NCBI GenBank assembly: GCA_021495925.1
Contig: JAKEKT010000006.1
Coordinates: 186,001 to 250,000, forward strand
Source of the DNA: Diplodia intermedia
Taxonomy: Eukaryota > Ascomycota > Dothideomycetes > Botryosphaeriales > Botryosphaeriaceae
Reading direction: 5' to 3'
Length of the DNA: 64,000 bases
This document shows, one piece after another, positions 35,927 to 47,172 of this stretch. The notes under the pieces were generated by a model. That model made no database searches, was not told the DNA's origin, and was given only the letters and a program-made list of their open reading frames with translations. The number at the start of each line of letters is the position of its first letter. The stretch's first letter is position 1. The position numbers and the translations under genes were made by a program.

Positions 35927-37891
35927 CTAAGCCTGCTCCTTGAGTTTGATATCCTCAAGTACCGCAACACCGTCCTTGTCGGAGTCCATGTTGCCGCTGA
36001 TAGCGGCGGTGTCGGCGGAGAGGCGCATGCTTTCGGGCAGGTGCATGATGACCTTGTCGCCGGTGAAGAGGCGGTCGATCTCCTCGAGCGAGAGGTTCTT
36101 GGTCTCCGGGTAGAAGAAGTAGATGAGGGGCACGAAGAAGGCGTTGAAGACGGCGAAGTAGATGTACGTCTTCCAGCCGATGCTGTTGATCGAGACGGGC
36201 ACGATCTCGACGACGAGGAAGGTGAAGATCCACTGTACGAGACACAGTCGTTGTTAGCAAGCTGGGGAATGCAAGGGCCGGGGTGATGGTTTCAAACGTA
36301 CGTTGGAAGCGGTGGATAGCGATGCTGCCTTGGTGCGGATGGCGAGCGGCGCGTATTCGGCGGGAAGCAGCCAGGGAATGGCGAGCAGACCGATGGCGAA
36401 GAAGAAGTTGAAGAGGAAAAGCATGATGGCGGCGACGATACCGGCCGATTTGCTGCCATCGGAAACAGTTCCAGCGAGGATGGCCATGCAGCAGGATTGG
36501 CCGATGACAGCGAAGAGCATGAGCTTGCGGCGGCCGAGGCGATCGAGGACCCAGACAACGGGGAATGTGGAGAGGCTGTTGACGATGGTGTCAGCAACCC
36601 GGAAAGAACAACACCATGTACCACGTCCTTGCAGGCACATAAAGCATGACTTACAAGTACGCAATTCCGTTGGCTCCTGCTACAAGGAGAGCAGTGTTGT
36701 GCGACATTCCGATACTTGTCTCGAATATAACGGCGGCCTGATGAAAAGAAGAAGAATTAGCAACCTCCTAAAGTCACGCCATCCCATCGGGGTCTCCGAC
36801 TTACATAATAGGTGATCAGGTTGATACCTGAGAGCTGTTGCATGAACTGGCCACCGATACCAAGGAGGGTCCTGTAGCGGAACCGCTGAGGACCGTCCTT
36901 GAGAAGCGCGGTGAAAGTAGTGCCACCGGCGATCTCCTTCTCTTCGTACAAAGTATGGCGGATGATGGCAATCTCGTTGTTGACGGGTTCCGAATCCTCG
37001 CCAATCTCCTTGGCGTCGCGCTGGAGGCGCCAAAGCACATGGCGGGCCTTCTCGTCCTGGCCATGGTTGAGCAGCCAGCGGGGGGACTCTGGGAGGAAGA
37101 CGATCATTCCAAGGCAAACGATAGCGAATAGGATCTGGAAGGCGATGGGGAAGCTGGGATTATCAGTATTGGAGGATTGAATTAAGGGGTAGATTGGGGA
37201 AATACCGGAATTGAGACTCATTGTTCACGAAGCTGAAAGCATAGTCGACCCAGTAGGCCAGGGCGACGCCAAAGATGTTCAAAATGAACTCAATGGCGAG
37301 ACCCTTGCCACGATCATGGGCTTGCATCAGCTCGGCGTGCCAGACAGCTGCATAGAGTGTCAGTGTCGGGATTCGAGAACATGGCGGAGAGACGCTTACG
37401 AATGGTTGAGGTGTTGAGCCCATTTCCAAGACCAGCAACGATACGACCGACGATGAGTTGAGCAATGCCATACGCGGAACACTGGATGACTGCTCCGATG
37501 GTGAGGACGGTGCAGCCAAGCATGATGCACTTGCGACGTCCCAGACGCTCGCCGAAGACGAAGGTGAAGATTGCTCCGAAGAAACAGCCGATTTCCTGAC
37601 GCCCACGTCAGATGGGTTGGCTTTGAAGATCTAGGGGTTGACTAACGTAGATGGCGACGACAGTGCCCTGAAGAGACGAGCTGCCGCCCCTTTGTGTATC
37701 GATCTCGGGGAAAACCTTGGTGAAGGCAGTGCCTGTCAACAGGCCGGACATGACACCTTGGTCATAACTGTGTCGCCTCGTCAGTATCCCGTCTAATCGT
37801 GCGCGTGGTAATAAACATACCCGAAGAGGAGGAAACCGGCGCCAGAGCAGAGGGTGATGGCCCAATCAAGGGCTTTTCCGGTCAACACCAT
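35927..37891 (-). CDS. MFS sugar transporter
   Basis: Eight exons in transcript order, 37891-37821, 37767-37647, 37595-37400, 37347-37206, 37153-36805, 36737-36655, 36575-36302, 36232-35927, give 513 residues, typical of the sugar porter family. Signature motifs are present: GYDQGVMSGLLTG in helix 1, GERLGRRK after helix 2, GRIVAGLGNGLNTSTIPVWHAEL, PESPRWLL (about residue 198), QQLSGINLITYY (helix 7), DRLGRRK, and the C-terminal PETKNLSLEEIDRLF. About twelve hydrophobic segments fit the plasma-membrane fold. The substrate cannot be read from sequence; hexose or polyol are possible. The gene diverges from the SDR at 39243, which together with the adjacent Zn2Cys6 regulator suggests a catabolic cluster. 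Confidence 0.95.
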
Positions 37892-39242
37892 GGCGGATGT
37901 AGTTTAAGGGGGCGACTCGGGTCAGACGGCTGTCATAGACAAGGCAGCGGCCAGAATGAAGGCGAGCGACAAGAAAGGCAAGCAAAAGGAAATGCGGGGC
38001 CCCGGAATGCAGGCTGGGGCATGGTGTTGGTGCAGGCTTTGGGTTTATATATGCAGCATCAAAGGCTGGCCTGATTCATTTGCAGGTTTGGGCGGGCGCG
38101 GCGAGAAAACTCCATGCGGGCGCTTAGACGACCCCAGGCTGATCGTGAGCAGGACTAGGCCGGGATGCGCCAGCACGCTTGCGGTGACGCTGCCGATGGC
38201 ACCCTTGCCTGACACCCGGCTCCACGATGATCGAATTGTGGCATTGGCCGCGAGCCGAAGCGGGAGCCGTTCGCAAGCCTTGCATCCGTCGCGCCTTCGT
38301 TGGGCCGGCCGGCCGGCAGTGCTGCTGCTCTGCGGCGCGGCTCCTTAGACCCTTGCGTTGGCCTTGAGATTGACGGCTGCATCATGTCGGATCGCTGTCA
38401 ACGCGGCCGCGTCGTGAGTGGAACAAGCCGCGAGCGAGGCGGCAGCAGCAAGGCACAGCCGTAGCGTTTGCTGGATTGCTGGACTGGTGGACTGGTGAGT
38501 CGGGCCGGGATGGCACAGGCTGGCCGCATGAGGAGATCTATCCGGGGAAAGACGGCCACTGTGGAGTCGAGGCGGAGGGATCCCCAGCTGCGGCAGCCTC
38601 TTTGCCGGCGTGGCCCAACCCCGGCCTTGGCACACGTCGTGTCCCGAGTCCCACTCCCGACACGCGACGAGGCGGTGGATTGGCCCCGCTGGAGCGCGCC
38701 GAGCTTTCCCGCAAATGCCGCTTTCGCTTCCGGCACCTCTGAGCGCTGCGCGCCTGGCGCGTGCTGGCGCTTGCAACTTCCCCGCCCAAATGCGGTATCC
38801 GGGAGCGCCGCCTTGCTCAGCACTCTCGGCATCCTCCTCAACACACGGAAAAGCCGCAATGATGGCGTCAATGGTCGCTGGAGACGAGCTGCGATGCCGC
38901 TAAACCGCCCTTGCCGCACGGAGAAGCCGTAGTCAACAAAGTTTAGCCCTGGGCGTAATCCGGGGTGCTGGGGTGGGGAACGGGAGAGCGACTGCAAGAA
39001 GCTTGCGCTTTCCTCTCTTGGAAACTGCCCCTCATTTTTCAAGCAAAGCTACTCCGGCCTTCCCCACGCCCTGAAGTGGTAATGTAGGACGCTGCGCGAG
39101 ACCTAGAGCTCTTAAAAGAGCCGCTCGCTGTCACGAAGGGAGTTTGGAGAGTCTTCCGTCCCTTCCGCCGTTGAATTGCTCCTCCTCTTTCCATTGAATT
39201 GCACCTACCCGCGCCTACTCCACTGCTCTTGACCCTTCAGCC
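37892..39242. promoter_or_regulatory. Divergent promoter region between transporter and SDR
   Basis: 1351 bp separate the two divergent starts. No gene is supported inside; frames up to 214 codons lack domains. A TATA box for the transporter is listed separately. The SDR side ends in a CT-rich leader (39160-39240). Confidence 0.6.
38044..38051 (-). promoter_or_regulatory. TATA box of the MFS transporter gene
   Basis: On the minus strand the sequence reads TATATAAA, 153 bp upstream of the transporter start codon, a plausible distance for a regulated fungal gene. Confidence 0.5.
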
Positions 39243-40223
39243 ATGGCTCCCTCAATCGTGTCCGACACCGCCCTTCCTGCAGAGATTCCCGAGTCGAACT
39301 TGACGCCTGCAGCTCAAGCACCAGTCGATAAGCTCTTCGGCCTCAAGGGGAGGACCATTGTGGTGACGGGCGGAGCGCGTGGTCTCGGTATCACCCTTGC
39401 CACTGCCGTGGTCGAGGCCGGTGGAGACGTCGTCTGCCTTGACATTCTCGCCGAGCCGAGTGCGGACGAATGGGCCGGTCTCAACAAACTTACCAAGCTC
39501 GCATCGAATCCGCAGCACGCAAGCTACAAGAAGTGCGACATCACAAACGAGGATGAGGTTGAGGCCGTCATCCAAGAGGCCGCGGGGGAGGCCGCCGCAA
39601 GAGGTAACCCCATCAAGGGCCTGATCAACTGTGCAGGCATCCAGCAGATGAAGGACGCCATCGACTACCCTGTCGACGGCTACAGGCGTATCATGGAGGT
39701 CAACGTCGTTGGCAACTTCACCGTGGCCAAGCACGTCGCGCGGGTGCTGAGGGATGGCGGAAAGGGCGGCAGCATCGTCTTCATCGCCTCCATGTCCGGG
39801 CAGATCATGAACAGGGTAAGTGGCGCGGCGCTTGGGACTTCCCAATCCATCCGTTGTAGCGCGATCCTTCTGCAGTGGATTTGCCGACAACGAACTGACC
39901 TGGCGCAGGGACTGCACTGCTCGGCTTACAACTCTTCCAAGGCGGCCGTCCACCAGATGACACGCTCACTGTCGGCAGAATGGGGTTCGCACGGCATCCG
40001 CGTCAACTCGCTGTCGCCCGGCTACATCCGCACCGCCATGACCGACCAGCTGCTGGCCGAGAAGCCCGAGGTGGAGGAGACATGGATGAGGGGAGCGGCA
40101 CTGGGCCGTCTGGGCGCGCCGGAAGACTTCAAGGCGGGAGCCATTTTCCTGCTGGCTGATGGCAGTGCGTGGCAGACGGGCTCAGACCTGCGCATCGACG
40201 GCGGCCACTGCGCCTCGGCATGA
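39243..40223 (+). CDS. Short-chain dehydrogenase/reductase (polyol or sugar type)
   Basis: Classical SDR of 295 residues from exons 39243-39815 and 39909-40223. The cofactor motif TGGARGLG follows IVV at about residue 41; NCAGI, a Ser in IASMSG, and the catalytic YNSSK (Tyr-x3-Lys) are present, as is the Rossmann-type end GSDLRIDGGH. An N-terminal extension of about 35 residues (MAPSIVSDTALPAEI) precedes the domain. Relatives of this type reduce or oxidise sugars and polyols (xylulose, sorbose, arabinitol). The substrate is not deducible. The neighbours, a divergent sugar transporter and a downstream regulator, support a sugar or polyol role. The 93-nt intron is a multiple of three with no stop, so unspliced RNA would encode a 326-residue variant. 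Confidence 0.93.
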   Translation: MAPSIVSDTALPAEIPESNLTPAAQAPVDKLFGLKGRTIVVTGGARGLGITLATAVVEAGGDVVCLDILAEPSADEWAGLNKLTKLASNPQHASYKKCDITNEDEVEAVIQEAAGEAAARGNPIKGLINCAGIQQMKDAIDYPVDGYRRIMEVNVVGNFTVAKHVARVLRDGGKGGSIVFIASMSGQIMNRVSGAALGTSQSIRCSAILLQWICRQRTDLAQGLHCSAYNSSKAAVHQMTRSLSAEWGSHGIRVNSLSPGYIRTAMTDQLLAEKPEVEETWMRGAALGRLGAPEDFKAGAIFLLADGSAWQTGSDLRIDGGHCASA

Positions 40224-40777
40224 GCGCAGGTGAACAGTTGGGTTATGATTGCGCATGAGGGATTGAATTTTCTAGACGGCGTCAGGCAAACACTCATCGG
40301 GAGGCGCATTAGAGCTAGCATGTGTCCCTAGTAGACCGTGAAATGGTTGAACTTCTTTCATGAGAAAACGTTGCCAACGGTGCAATTTCACTGCTGAGTC
40401 AGGGTGCATCGTACATTTTCATTTCGAAGGTCCACGCGGCGAGCGCATGAGCGCAGGAGCGCGTGCTCGGATGCTAGCGGAGAGGTAGCGGTCGCTAATT
40501 GGCCGGAAGGCAGAGAGGGTACATGGGGTCGTCTGGAGTCGTGATGAGCGCTGGGCCAGACAATCGGGGTGGCTCCCGCGATCGCACCAGCGCCAGCACT
40601 AGGGCGGCTTCCCCGAGCTGGCGTAAGCTGTGGGGAGGCACCAGCCAGCCCTAAACCCCACGGCCCGCGGCGCGCTTTTGCAGCCACCACCCCAGCACCT
40701 GCCTGCTGCATCTCAATGGAGGCCCCCGCACCTGCAAGTCACACAAGCTATTCCAGCTCAACCCACAACTACTGGAC
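40224..40777. other. Intergenic region between SDR and Zn2Cys6 gene
   Basis: 554 bp with no gene seen; the genes are in tandem, so this must hold the SDR 3' UTR and the regulator promoter. Confidence 0.55.
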
Positions 40778-43332
40778 ATGTCGCCGCCGGCCAACCAGGA
40801 CCAACTGACGCCCTCGACCGCTCGCAAGACGACTTCCAGCGCACAGCGCGCCTCTGCGCCTGCCAGCGGCTCGGCCCAGCCTCCACGCGATGGCTCTCAC
40901 AAGCGGAAGCGCGGTCGGCACGGCTGTCTGAACTGCCGGCGCAAACGGAAGAAGTGCACGTCGACGGACGCCTCCCAACTCCTCGCGCATCCAAGGCTAA
41001 CTTCGTCCCACCATAGGCGACGAGGTCCATCCAACCTGCACAAAATGCCAAAAGCACGCCGAGGCCTGCGAGTGGGATACCGGCGTCATCTTCCGCCACA
41101 ATGGCCTGTCCCGCGAGCACCCGTCCATGCGCGAAATTGGCCGCCATAGCCAGCAGCGCCATACGGACTTCACTGTATGCCCGTCTTCGTCTCGAGTCTC
41201 CGCTCTGACTGACAGCCTGCCGCACTCACGCCTGGCAGATTATCGACGTCACTTCCTCTGTAATGCGATCCTGTCGGGATGATGATGCTTCGGCCGATGA
41301 CTGTCAGGATACCACGGCCACAACACCGCTGGGAAGCGAGCCACGCGAGACTTGGCCCTGGAAGCAGAATGACGAGCCTGCTGCTGCTTCCCACGCCGCT
41401 AGAGCCTTTTCCTCAGCCTCTTCCGAGCAATCCAGGTCCCTAAGCGCCGGCCAATCCCCCGTTCAACACCATCATAACCCAGTCTCCGCGCCGAAGTTCC
41501 AGGCCCCTGCTGCACCGCACGGCCTGGACTCGGAAAATCGTATGCCCTCGTACAAGTCCCATGGAGCTGCTGAGAACTCTCAGGTGGACGCCGGCGATGG
41601 ACGTCGTCAGCGGCATACAGGCGGAAACGGGGCCATGGCGAATGGCCAGCAGCGCACAGACGGGGGTTTGCCCGCACACCCTCATTTGAACCGAACTAGC
41701 TCATCCTCGACCTACTCGACCGTTCGCTCGAGACTACCTACACCTACCTCCGCACCGCCCGGAAACGCCCATATTTACAGTCTTGACCACGAGACGCCAG
41801 CTCTGTCTCTTTCCGCGGGAGAACTAGCCGCCTTGGACTTCCTGACATCCCAACCTACGCAGCATGCTTCACATGAGCTAGCGATGACAGACCACGAGGG
41901 GCCCTGGATATCTCAGGATATGAACGCAGAGGTGTCCTCTGCTTTTTCCAACGATCCAGTCATGGTCGACTCGCCATCTAATGGTCTCTATTATCCAAGC
42001 CACGCCTACAAGGACCTGCAGCAGAACCTGCACAGTCACATCGTTGAGACGGCTCGGAACAGTGGGCTCACCAGGCATGGAACTCCAGACTTGCCTATGA
42101 GCGGAGCTCACCACGGCATGTCGGGTCATGATCTGGACACTGTTGGCCGTGCCGCCGCAAGGCTCGAATCCATGACCCATCCACCGCCCACGAAGACGTT
42201 GAAGGAGCAGCGCGAAATTGAGCTTTGGCAAAATTACTTCAACGAGGTGGCTCCCTGGCTTGACAAGTTCGATAACCAACGACATTTCCAATTTTCCATC
42301 CCTGTCATGGCAAAGACTTGCCCTCACCTGCGATTTTCGGCTTTGGCGCTTTCCGCTCGGCAACAGGAGCGAAAGGATCCGTCCAGACCCTACACGGAGA
42401 GCCTCGGACTTTATCAAGAAGCGATCCAAAACCTAGTTCCCGAGCTTGAGACCATGAGCACTGAAGTTATTGCCTCGAGCGTCTTATTGTGTGTTCTGGA
42501 AATGATTATTGTATCGCCCAAGGACTGGGGTCGACATCTCGACGGCTGTGCCATTCTTCTCCAGGCTGCCAACATTACGGGTGTTTCTGGTGGTGTGAAC
42601 CAAGCACTCTTCTGGTGTTTTGCGCGCATGGACGTCTGGGGCGGATATCTTTCCGACAGCTGCACCAAGGTTCCCCTGGATCGTTGGCTCTCGTCCCACG
42701 TTCCGATGTCGACTGCCGTGAACCTATTTAAGAACGAGTGCAAAGGCTTCGACGCTTACGCAAACTACGCCGTATTCCTGTCCGCCTCTGTTGTCAACGT
42801 CATTAATGGCCGGGGCGACACGGTGTCGAATCCGGATGCCCGCGCCGAGTACGTGGCACGCTGGAAGGCGCTGTGGGACCTCGTAGAGGACTGGTATAAT
42901 TCGCGGCCAGTGGAGATGCAGCCGCTCCTCTCGTACCCGGCGTCATTTGATGACTACGACTTCCCGTTCCCCAAGATTCTGTATGGCAACCCGCCGGCCA
43001 CCAATGGCAACCAGCTCTACCACTTCTGCGCCATTCGGCTGCTGCAGGAGAAGCCGAAGGAGGTGGTTCTGCGGTCGAGTTCCCAGAATAAGAAGAGCGC
43101 GAAAAGTCTGATCTGGCACGCCCGCCAAATCTGCGGCATCGCGGCAAGCAATAGCCACCACGGGGCCTGGATCAACGGGTTACAGCCACTGTGGGTTGCG
43201 GGGAAGTTGATGAGCCATCCCAGTGAGCATAGGGCGATTTTGAACGTTTTGGCGAGGATTGAGAATGAGAGCGGGTGGGCGACGAAGTGGCGGGCGGATG
43301 AGCTAAAGGAGTATTGGGGGGCAGACGCGTGA
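40778..43332 (+). CDS. Zn2Cys6 transcription factor with fungal-specific domain
   Basis: Exons 40778-40955, 41017-41174 and 41239-43332 give 809 residues. A basic stretch (HKRKRGRHG) leads into a perfect zinc cluster: Cys50, 53, 60, 67, 70 and 77, spacing C-X2-C-X6-C-X6-C-X2-C-X6-C. The third Cys codon is split by the first intron, which must be GC-AG (T|GCACGT). A long Ser/Gln/His-rich linker follows. From about residue 430 (KEQREIELWQNYFNEVAPWLDKF) to the end the helical region resembles fungal-specific transcription factor domain 2, as in acriflavine-resistance-type regulators, with VLLCVLEMI and ALFWCFARMDVWGGYL. Expected in the nucleus, binding CGG-type sites. Its place beside an SDR and a sugar transporter suggests a local regulator, but this is inference. 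Confidence 0.93.
40956..41016 (+). other. GC-AG intron splitting a zinc-ligand codon
   Basis: 61-nt intron GCACGT to CCATAG. The only GT donors nearby (40954 and 40960) leave the following CDEVHPTC segment out of frame; the GC donor at 40956 restores RRKRKKCDEVHPTC exactly. Confidence 0.75.
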
Positions 43333-43746
43333 TTTACATATCGTTGGATCTTTTGCAGTCTGATCAGAGTGGTTGCAAGAGAGTTGAGCTCACTCTGAGC
43401 CCGTGCGATTGGGATATTCTACTTCTGTGGTTACTGGAATCCTATGGCTGGATGCAGTTTCACAATCTCAAAACTCGATCTACACCTGGATGTTAGCTTC
43501 AACTGCCGCACATACGTCCAAAGGATATTCAAGAACACCACAAAGAGGCCCTAGTCTCCTACTGATTAAACTTATTTCAGCAAACCAAATTCAAATCCGG
43601 ATGTTTGGCTCAGGCCATATGTAGGAAACTTATGAATCAGCCCTGGAATAGGATGTTCTGAAGGACAGAAGAACAGGAAACAACACACATCTATAACAAC
43701 GTCATATTATACAACCGGCACAACAATGGTACAAGTACAAAGCACA
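43333..43746. other. Short convergent intergenic region
   Basis: About 410 AT-richer bases between two convergent genes; they should hold both 3' UTRs. No other feature seen. Confidence 0.6.
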
Positions 43747-46700
43747 CTACAAAAAAGCCCCGTCCGACCGTTTCTTCTTCAACTGACCAGCCTCGTTTCC
43801 CTCAGCCGCAGCCGCACCACCACCACTCTGCTTCCTCCCACCCCCTTCGCCCTCGTTCTCGCCCGACAACGTCGGCGTCAACGACCCGCTCGGCGGCAAC
43901 GGCCAATTCTCATAATCCGGCAGCAGCGGCTCGCTCAGCAACACATCCTCCCTCTCCCTCTCCCGCCGCCGCGCCTCCTCCCTCGTCTCCTTCCTCGACA
44001 GCCTCTGCTCCGCCGCCACGGCGTCGAAGATGACGGCATCCGGCCCGGTGGTCCCAGTCCCAGCACCTCCTCTTCCTCCCTCACCACCTTCACCGGCCCC
44101 CTGACCCCGCCCCCGCCCCCCTCCCTCTTCCTCCTCCCTTCTTCCGTCTCCGCCACCGCCACTACCGCCACCACCACTGCCCTCTCCTCCCTCGCCTCCC
44201 CCAACTCCCCCTCCCCCCGCCACCACCGCCGCCATGGCCGTACTCAGCGTCCGCTCCGACCCGCCGCCCGTCGACCCGCCGCTCACCTCGCGCAGCCTGA
44301 TCTCGGGCAGCTTGGGCTGCGGGCTGTGCCGCATGCGCATCTCCACCCCTCCTCCTCCTCTTTCTCCTCCTCTGTCTCCTCCTGCCCCGCCGGCACCACC
44401 ACCACCTCCTCCCCCATCGCGAGCTCCCGACGCCGTTAGTAGCGAGAGCTGCGATGGCGTGTTTTTCTTCTTCTTCTTCCTGTTGCTTTCGCTGTTCTTC
44501 CGCGCCTTCGCCTTCTTCGGCACGGGAGGAGGCGCGGGGGCGGCGGGGGCGAGGCGCGGGTGGTGGGGGTTGGAGAGGTCGAGGGATGCGGCGGCTGCGG
44601 CTGTGGCGAGGGGGTGGTTGTGGTTGTGGTTGTGGGGCTTCTCGTTGTTGGTGTTGGTGGAGGTGTTGGTAGGGTTGGCAGTGGTGATGGGCACGTTCCT
44701 CGCCGCGCGCGTCCACGTCGCGGCGGCCGCGACGCCCGGCACGCGCTCGTGCGCGAGGCGGACGAGCTGCGGGGTCGAGGTGGCGAGCCATTCGTAGCGG
44801 GCGTAGGTGGTGGAGTCGACGTCGAGGTCGATGTTGGTGTTGGCGAGGGCGGGGTGGGTGGCGATGTTGCCGTCGTCGTCGTCGTCGTCGTTGTTGGTGG
44901 TCGTGTTGTTCTCGGCCGCCGCCGGTGGGGGGGACTCCGGGGACGAAGAGTAGTGGGACGATAGCCGGCGGTGGAATCGGACGAGGCGGCGTCGCGCGAT
45001 GGAGACGAGGAGGGCGGGCAGGATCCAGGAGGTGAGGATGACGAGGGCGCCGGCGGCGAGGATGAAGAAGAGTGGGAAGAGGGCGAAGGAGGTGTGGGAC
45101 TGGCTGCGGATTTTCTGTGGTCCGTTTGTTAGTGTGGTGGTGGTGGTGGTGCTGAGAAGGAAGGGGGTGGGGTATAAGTGATATACAGCATGGGAGTGAG
45201 CGAGCATCGGTCTGCCGCGCAACGGCGACAGCGATACATCCGAAAAGAAGGGCAAGGGCACAAAACAACAAACAACATACATACCTGATTCCGACACATG
45301 GCCTCCTCAACCGGGCCCTCGGGCCTCACCAACCACGGCATCAGCCCCTCCCCCGCCGCCGCCGCCATCGCCGGCCCCGTCGCCGTCTCCACAAACGCCC
45401 CCTGCAGCGCCGCCATCGTCGTCGCGTGCCAGTGCATCACGTCCGCCTGCCACTGCGCCGGCAGCAGCGCGCCCCGCTGCACCCCGTCCGGCCCCAGCCC
45501 GCCGCGGCCCGTCAGCAGCTGCGCCCCCAGCCGGCCCACCGCCGCCGCCATGTCGAGCGGCCTATTACTACTACTACTACCCGCCGTACTACTACCCATC
45601 ACGGACGCGAGCCACTTGAAGCGCGTCAGCGTCTCGCCGTCGCCGCCGCCGGAGGAGGAGGAGGAGGAGGAGGAGGAGGAGGCGAGGGCCCGGATTCGAG
45701 CTGTGATGTCGGCCAGGGCGTCGGCGGAGGAGCCGAGCAACGAGCAGCGCCGGTCCGGCGGCAGGCGGCCGCTGCAGTATTGCTCTTGCACGGCGCAGGC
45801 GAGTGGGGATGCGGCTTCGCTGGATATGTAGTATTGGCTGTCGCTGCTGCCGCCGCCGCCGTCTTGTTGGGTTTCGGGCGAGGAAGATGGGGCGAGGAGG
45901 AGGGGGGGCAGGGGGGCTTTGGCCGGGATGGAGGTGTTGCCGCGGTACCAGGTGTCGTTTGTGGGGACGGTGTAGATGACTTGGTTGCCGGAGAGAAAGA
46001 AGATGGAGACGTCGGCGTTGGGGATGCGGAGGGGTGGGATGGGGAGGAAGTTGGAGGACGAGGGGGAGACGGTGCTGTTGACCGAGAAGGAGTGGAGGGC
46101 GCTGCGTGGGAGGGAGGTGGTGTTCAGTGTCGGTCGGATCAATAACCCCCCCTCTTGGTCGTGGGGGAAGAACTTACCTCAAAGTGTAGTCTGGCTGGGC
46201 GCTTGTCATGTTCGTCTCGATCAGGTCGGTCAGGGACTCGTCGTAGTACTCGTAGGTGTGCTTGTCGGTCTCGGCTCCCCCTGAGGCCCTCTCGCCGTAG
46301 TAGTACCTCATGTATCGCTTGCCGCTCCGCGTCCTGTAGACCCGCTTGTAGCCGTCCGTCTTCAGGAGTGCGCACTGAACTCTTCGGCGGTATTGAAATC
46401 TCTTCTCAGGGGCCGCATTGAGTCCAAAATCGTCGTTGCTATCAAGAAGGCCGGTATCCAGGTCCAGATTTGCCGAGTCGCTCTGACAGATGTTATCGGC
46501 AAATGCGCAGCTTGCGTCCGTTTGGGACGTGCCGGTTAGGTTTCTCTTGACGAACTTGGAGCAATCGACTACGGTAGAGGCATTCATCCGGTAACACTGC
46601 TGCGCGTATTGGGCATATGCGAGTGCATTTTGGCGCAGGTATGGCTCGAATGTCTGCGCGGCCAACGTATTGGGGTCGTCCAGTTGGGCACTCGTGTACC

Positions 46701-47172
46701 CGCAGTCTGGGCTGGAGATCAGGACTTCGTTCCCGGAGGAAGTGGATACCATGGAAGAGAAGATGCCGGCAATGACAAAGGCGCACACGCAGAATGCGGC
46801 ACAGAGAACCATGGGCAAGGTGCGGCAAAACGAAAATTTGGAGTTCCGACGCCACGCCCATCCCACTTGGAGTAAGTTGGTAAATCCGCGCCAGGCGCTG
46901 CCAGAGTTCCGAAGTATTGCTTGTCGTTGGTGGTAGAGGCCATCCTGGGCGGTGTCGCTCGAGTAGATCTGGTGGGATACGAAGCAGCATATCCTCCAGA
47001 AGCTGGTGCCGACCCAGGCAATGAATAGTGCCAGGGCTGCAATCAGAAGGCCTCCGCTCTGACGGTCCAGCGTGAGGGTTGCTCCAAGGATCGGGCCATG
47101 AGACCGGTTGATCCAGGGTCCTATGTAGACATTGGAGCCCGAACCGTCTCTTGTCGGTAACACATCGTTCAT
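43747..47172 (-). CDS. Large fungal membrane protein of unknown function
   Basis: Three exons in transcript order, 47172-46178, 46101-45285 and 45114-43747, give 1059 residues. Hydrophobic segments lie near residues 36-58 (SGGLLIAALALFIAWVGTSF), 115-140 (TLPMVLCAAFCVCAFVIAGI) and 612-640 (FALFPLFFILAAGALVILTS). The long segment between the second and third, with many Asn-x-Ser/Thr sites and Cys, is probably extracellular. Motifs such as HHQRQAILRN-like YHQRQAILRNSGSAW and LLQVGWAWRR recur in a widespread uncharacterised Pezizomycotina family. The C-terminal 400 residues are low-complexity (Asp, Gly, Pro, Ser runs) and probably disordered in the cytoplasm. A GGA repeat at 45651-45683 encodes a Ser run. 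The far C-terminus could be mis-framed in this repetitive DNA. Confidence 0.73.
45651..45683 (-). repeat. Trinucleotide repeat coding for poly-Ser
   Basis: GGA units on the plus strand read as TCC serine codons in the membrane-protein gene, giving a run of about 11 Ser before a GGGDGE segment. Confidence 0.85.

Noticed and set aside
44162..45310. 382-codon second minus-strand frame in the membrane-protein region
   Set aside because: Arg/His/Pro-rich shadow of the repetitive exon; it does not connect in phase with exons 1 and 2, whereas the chosen frame does and has a membrane segment.
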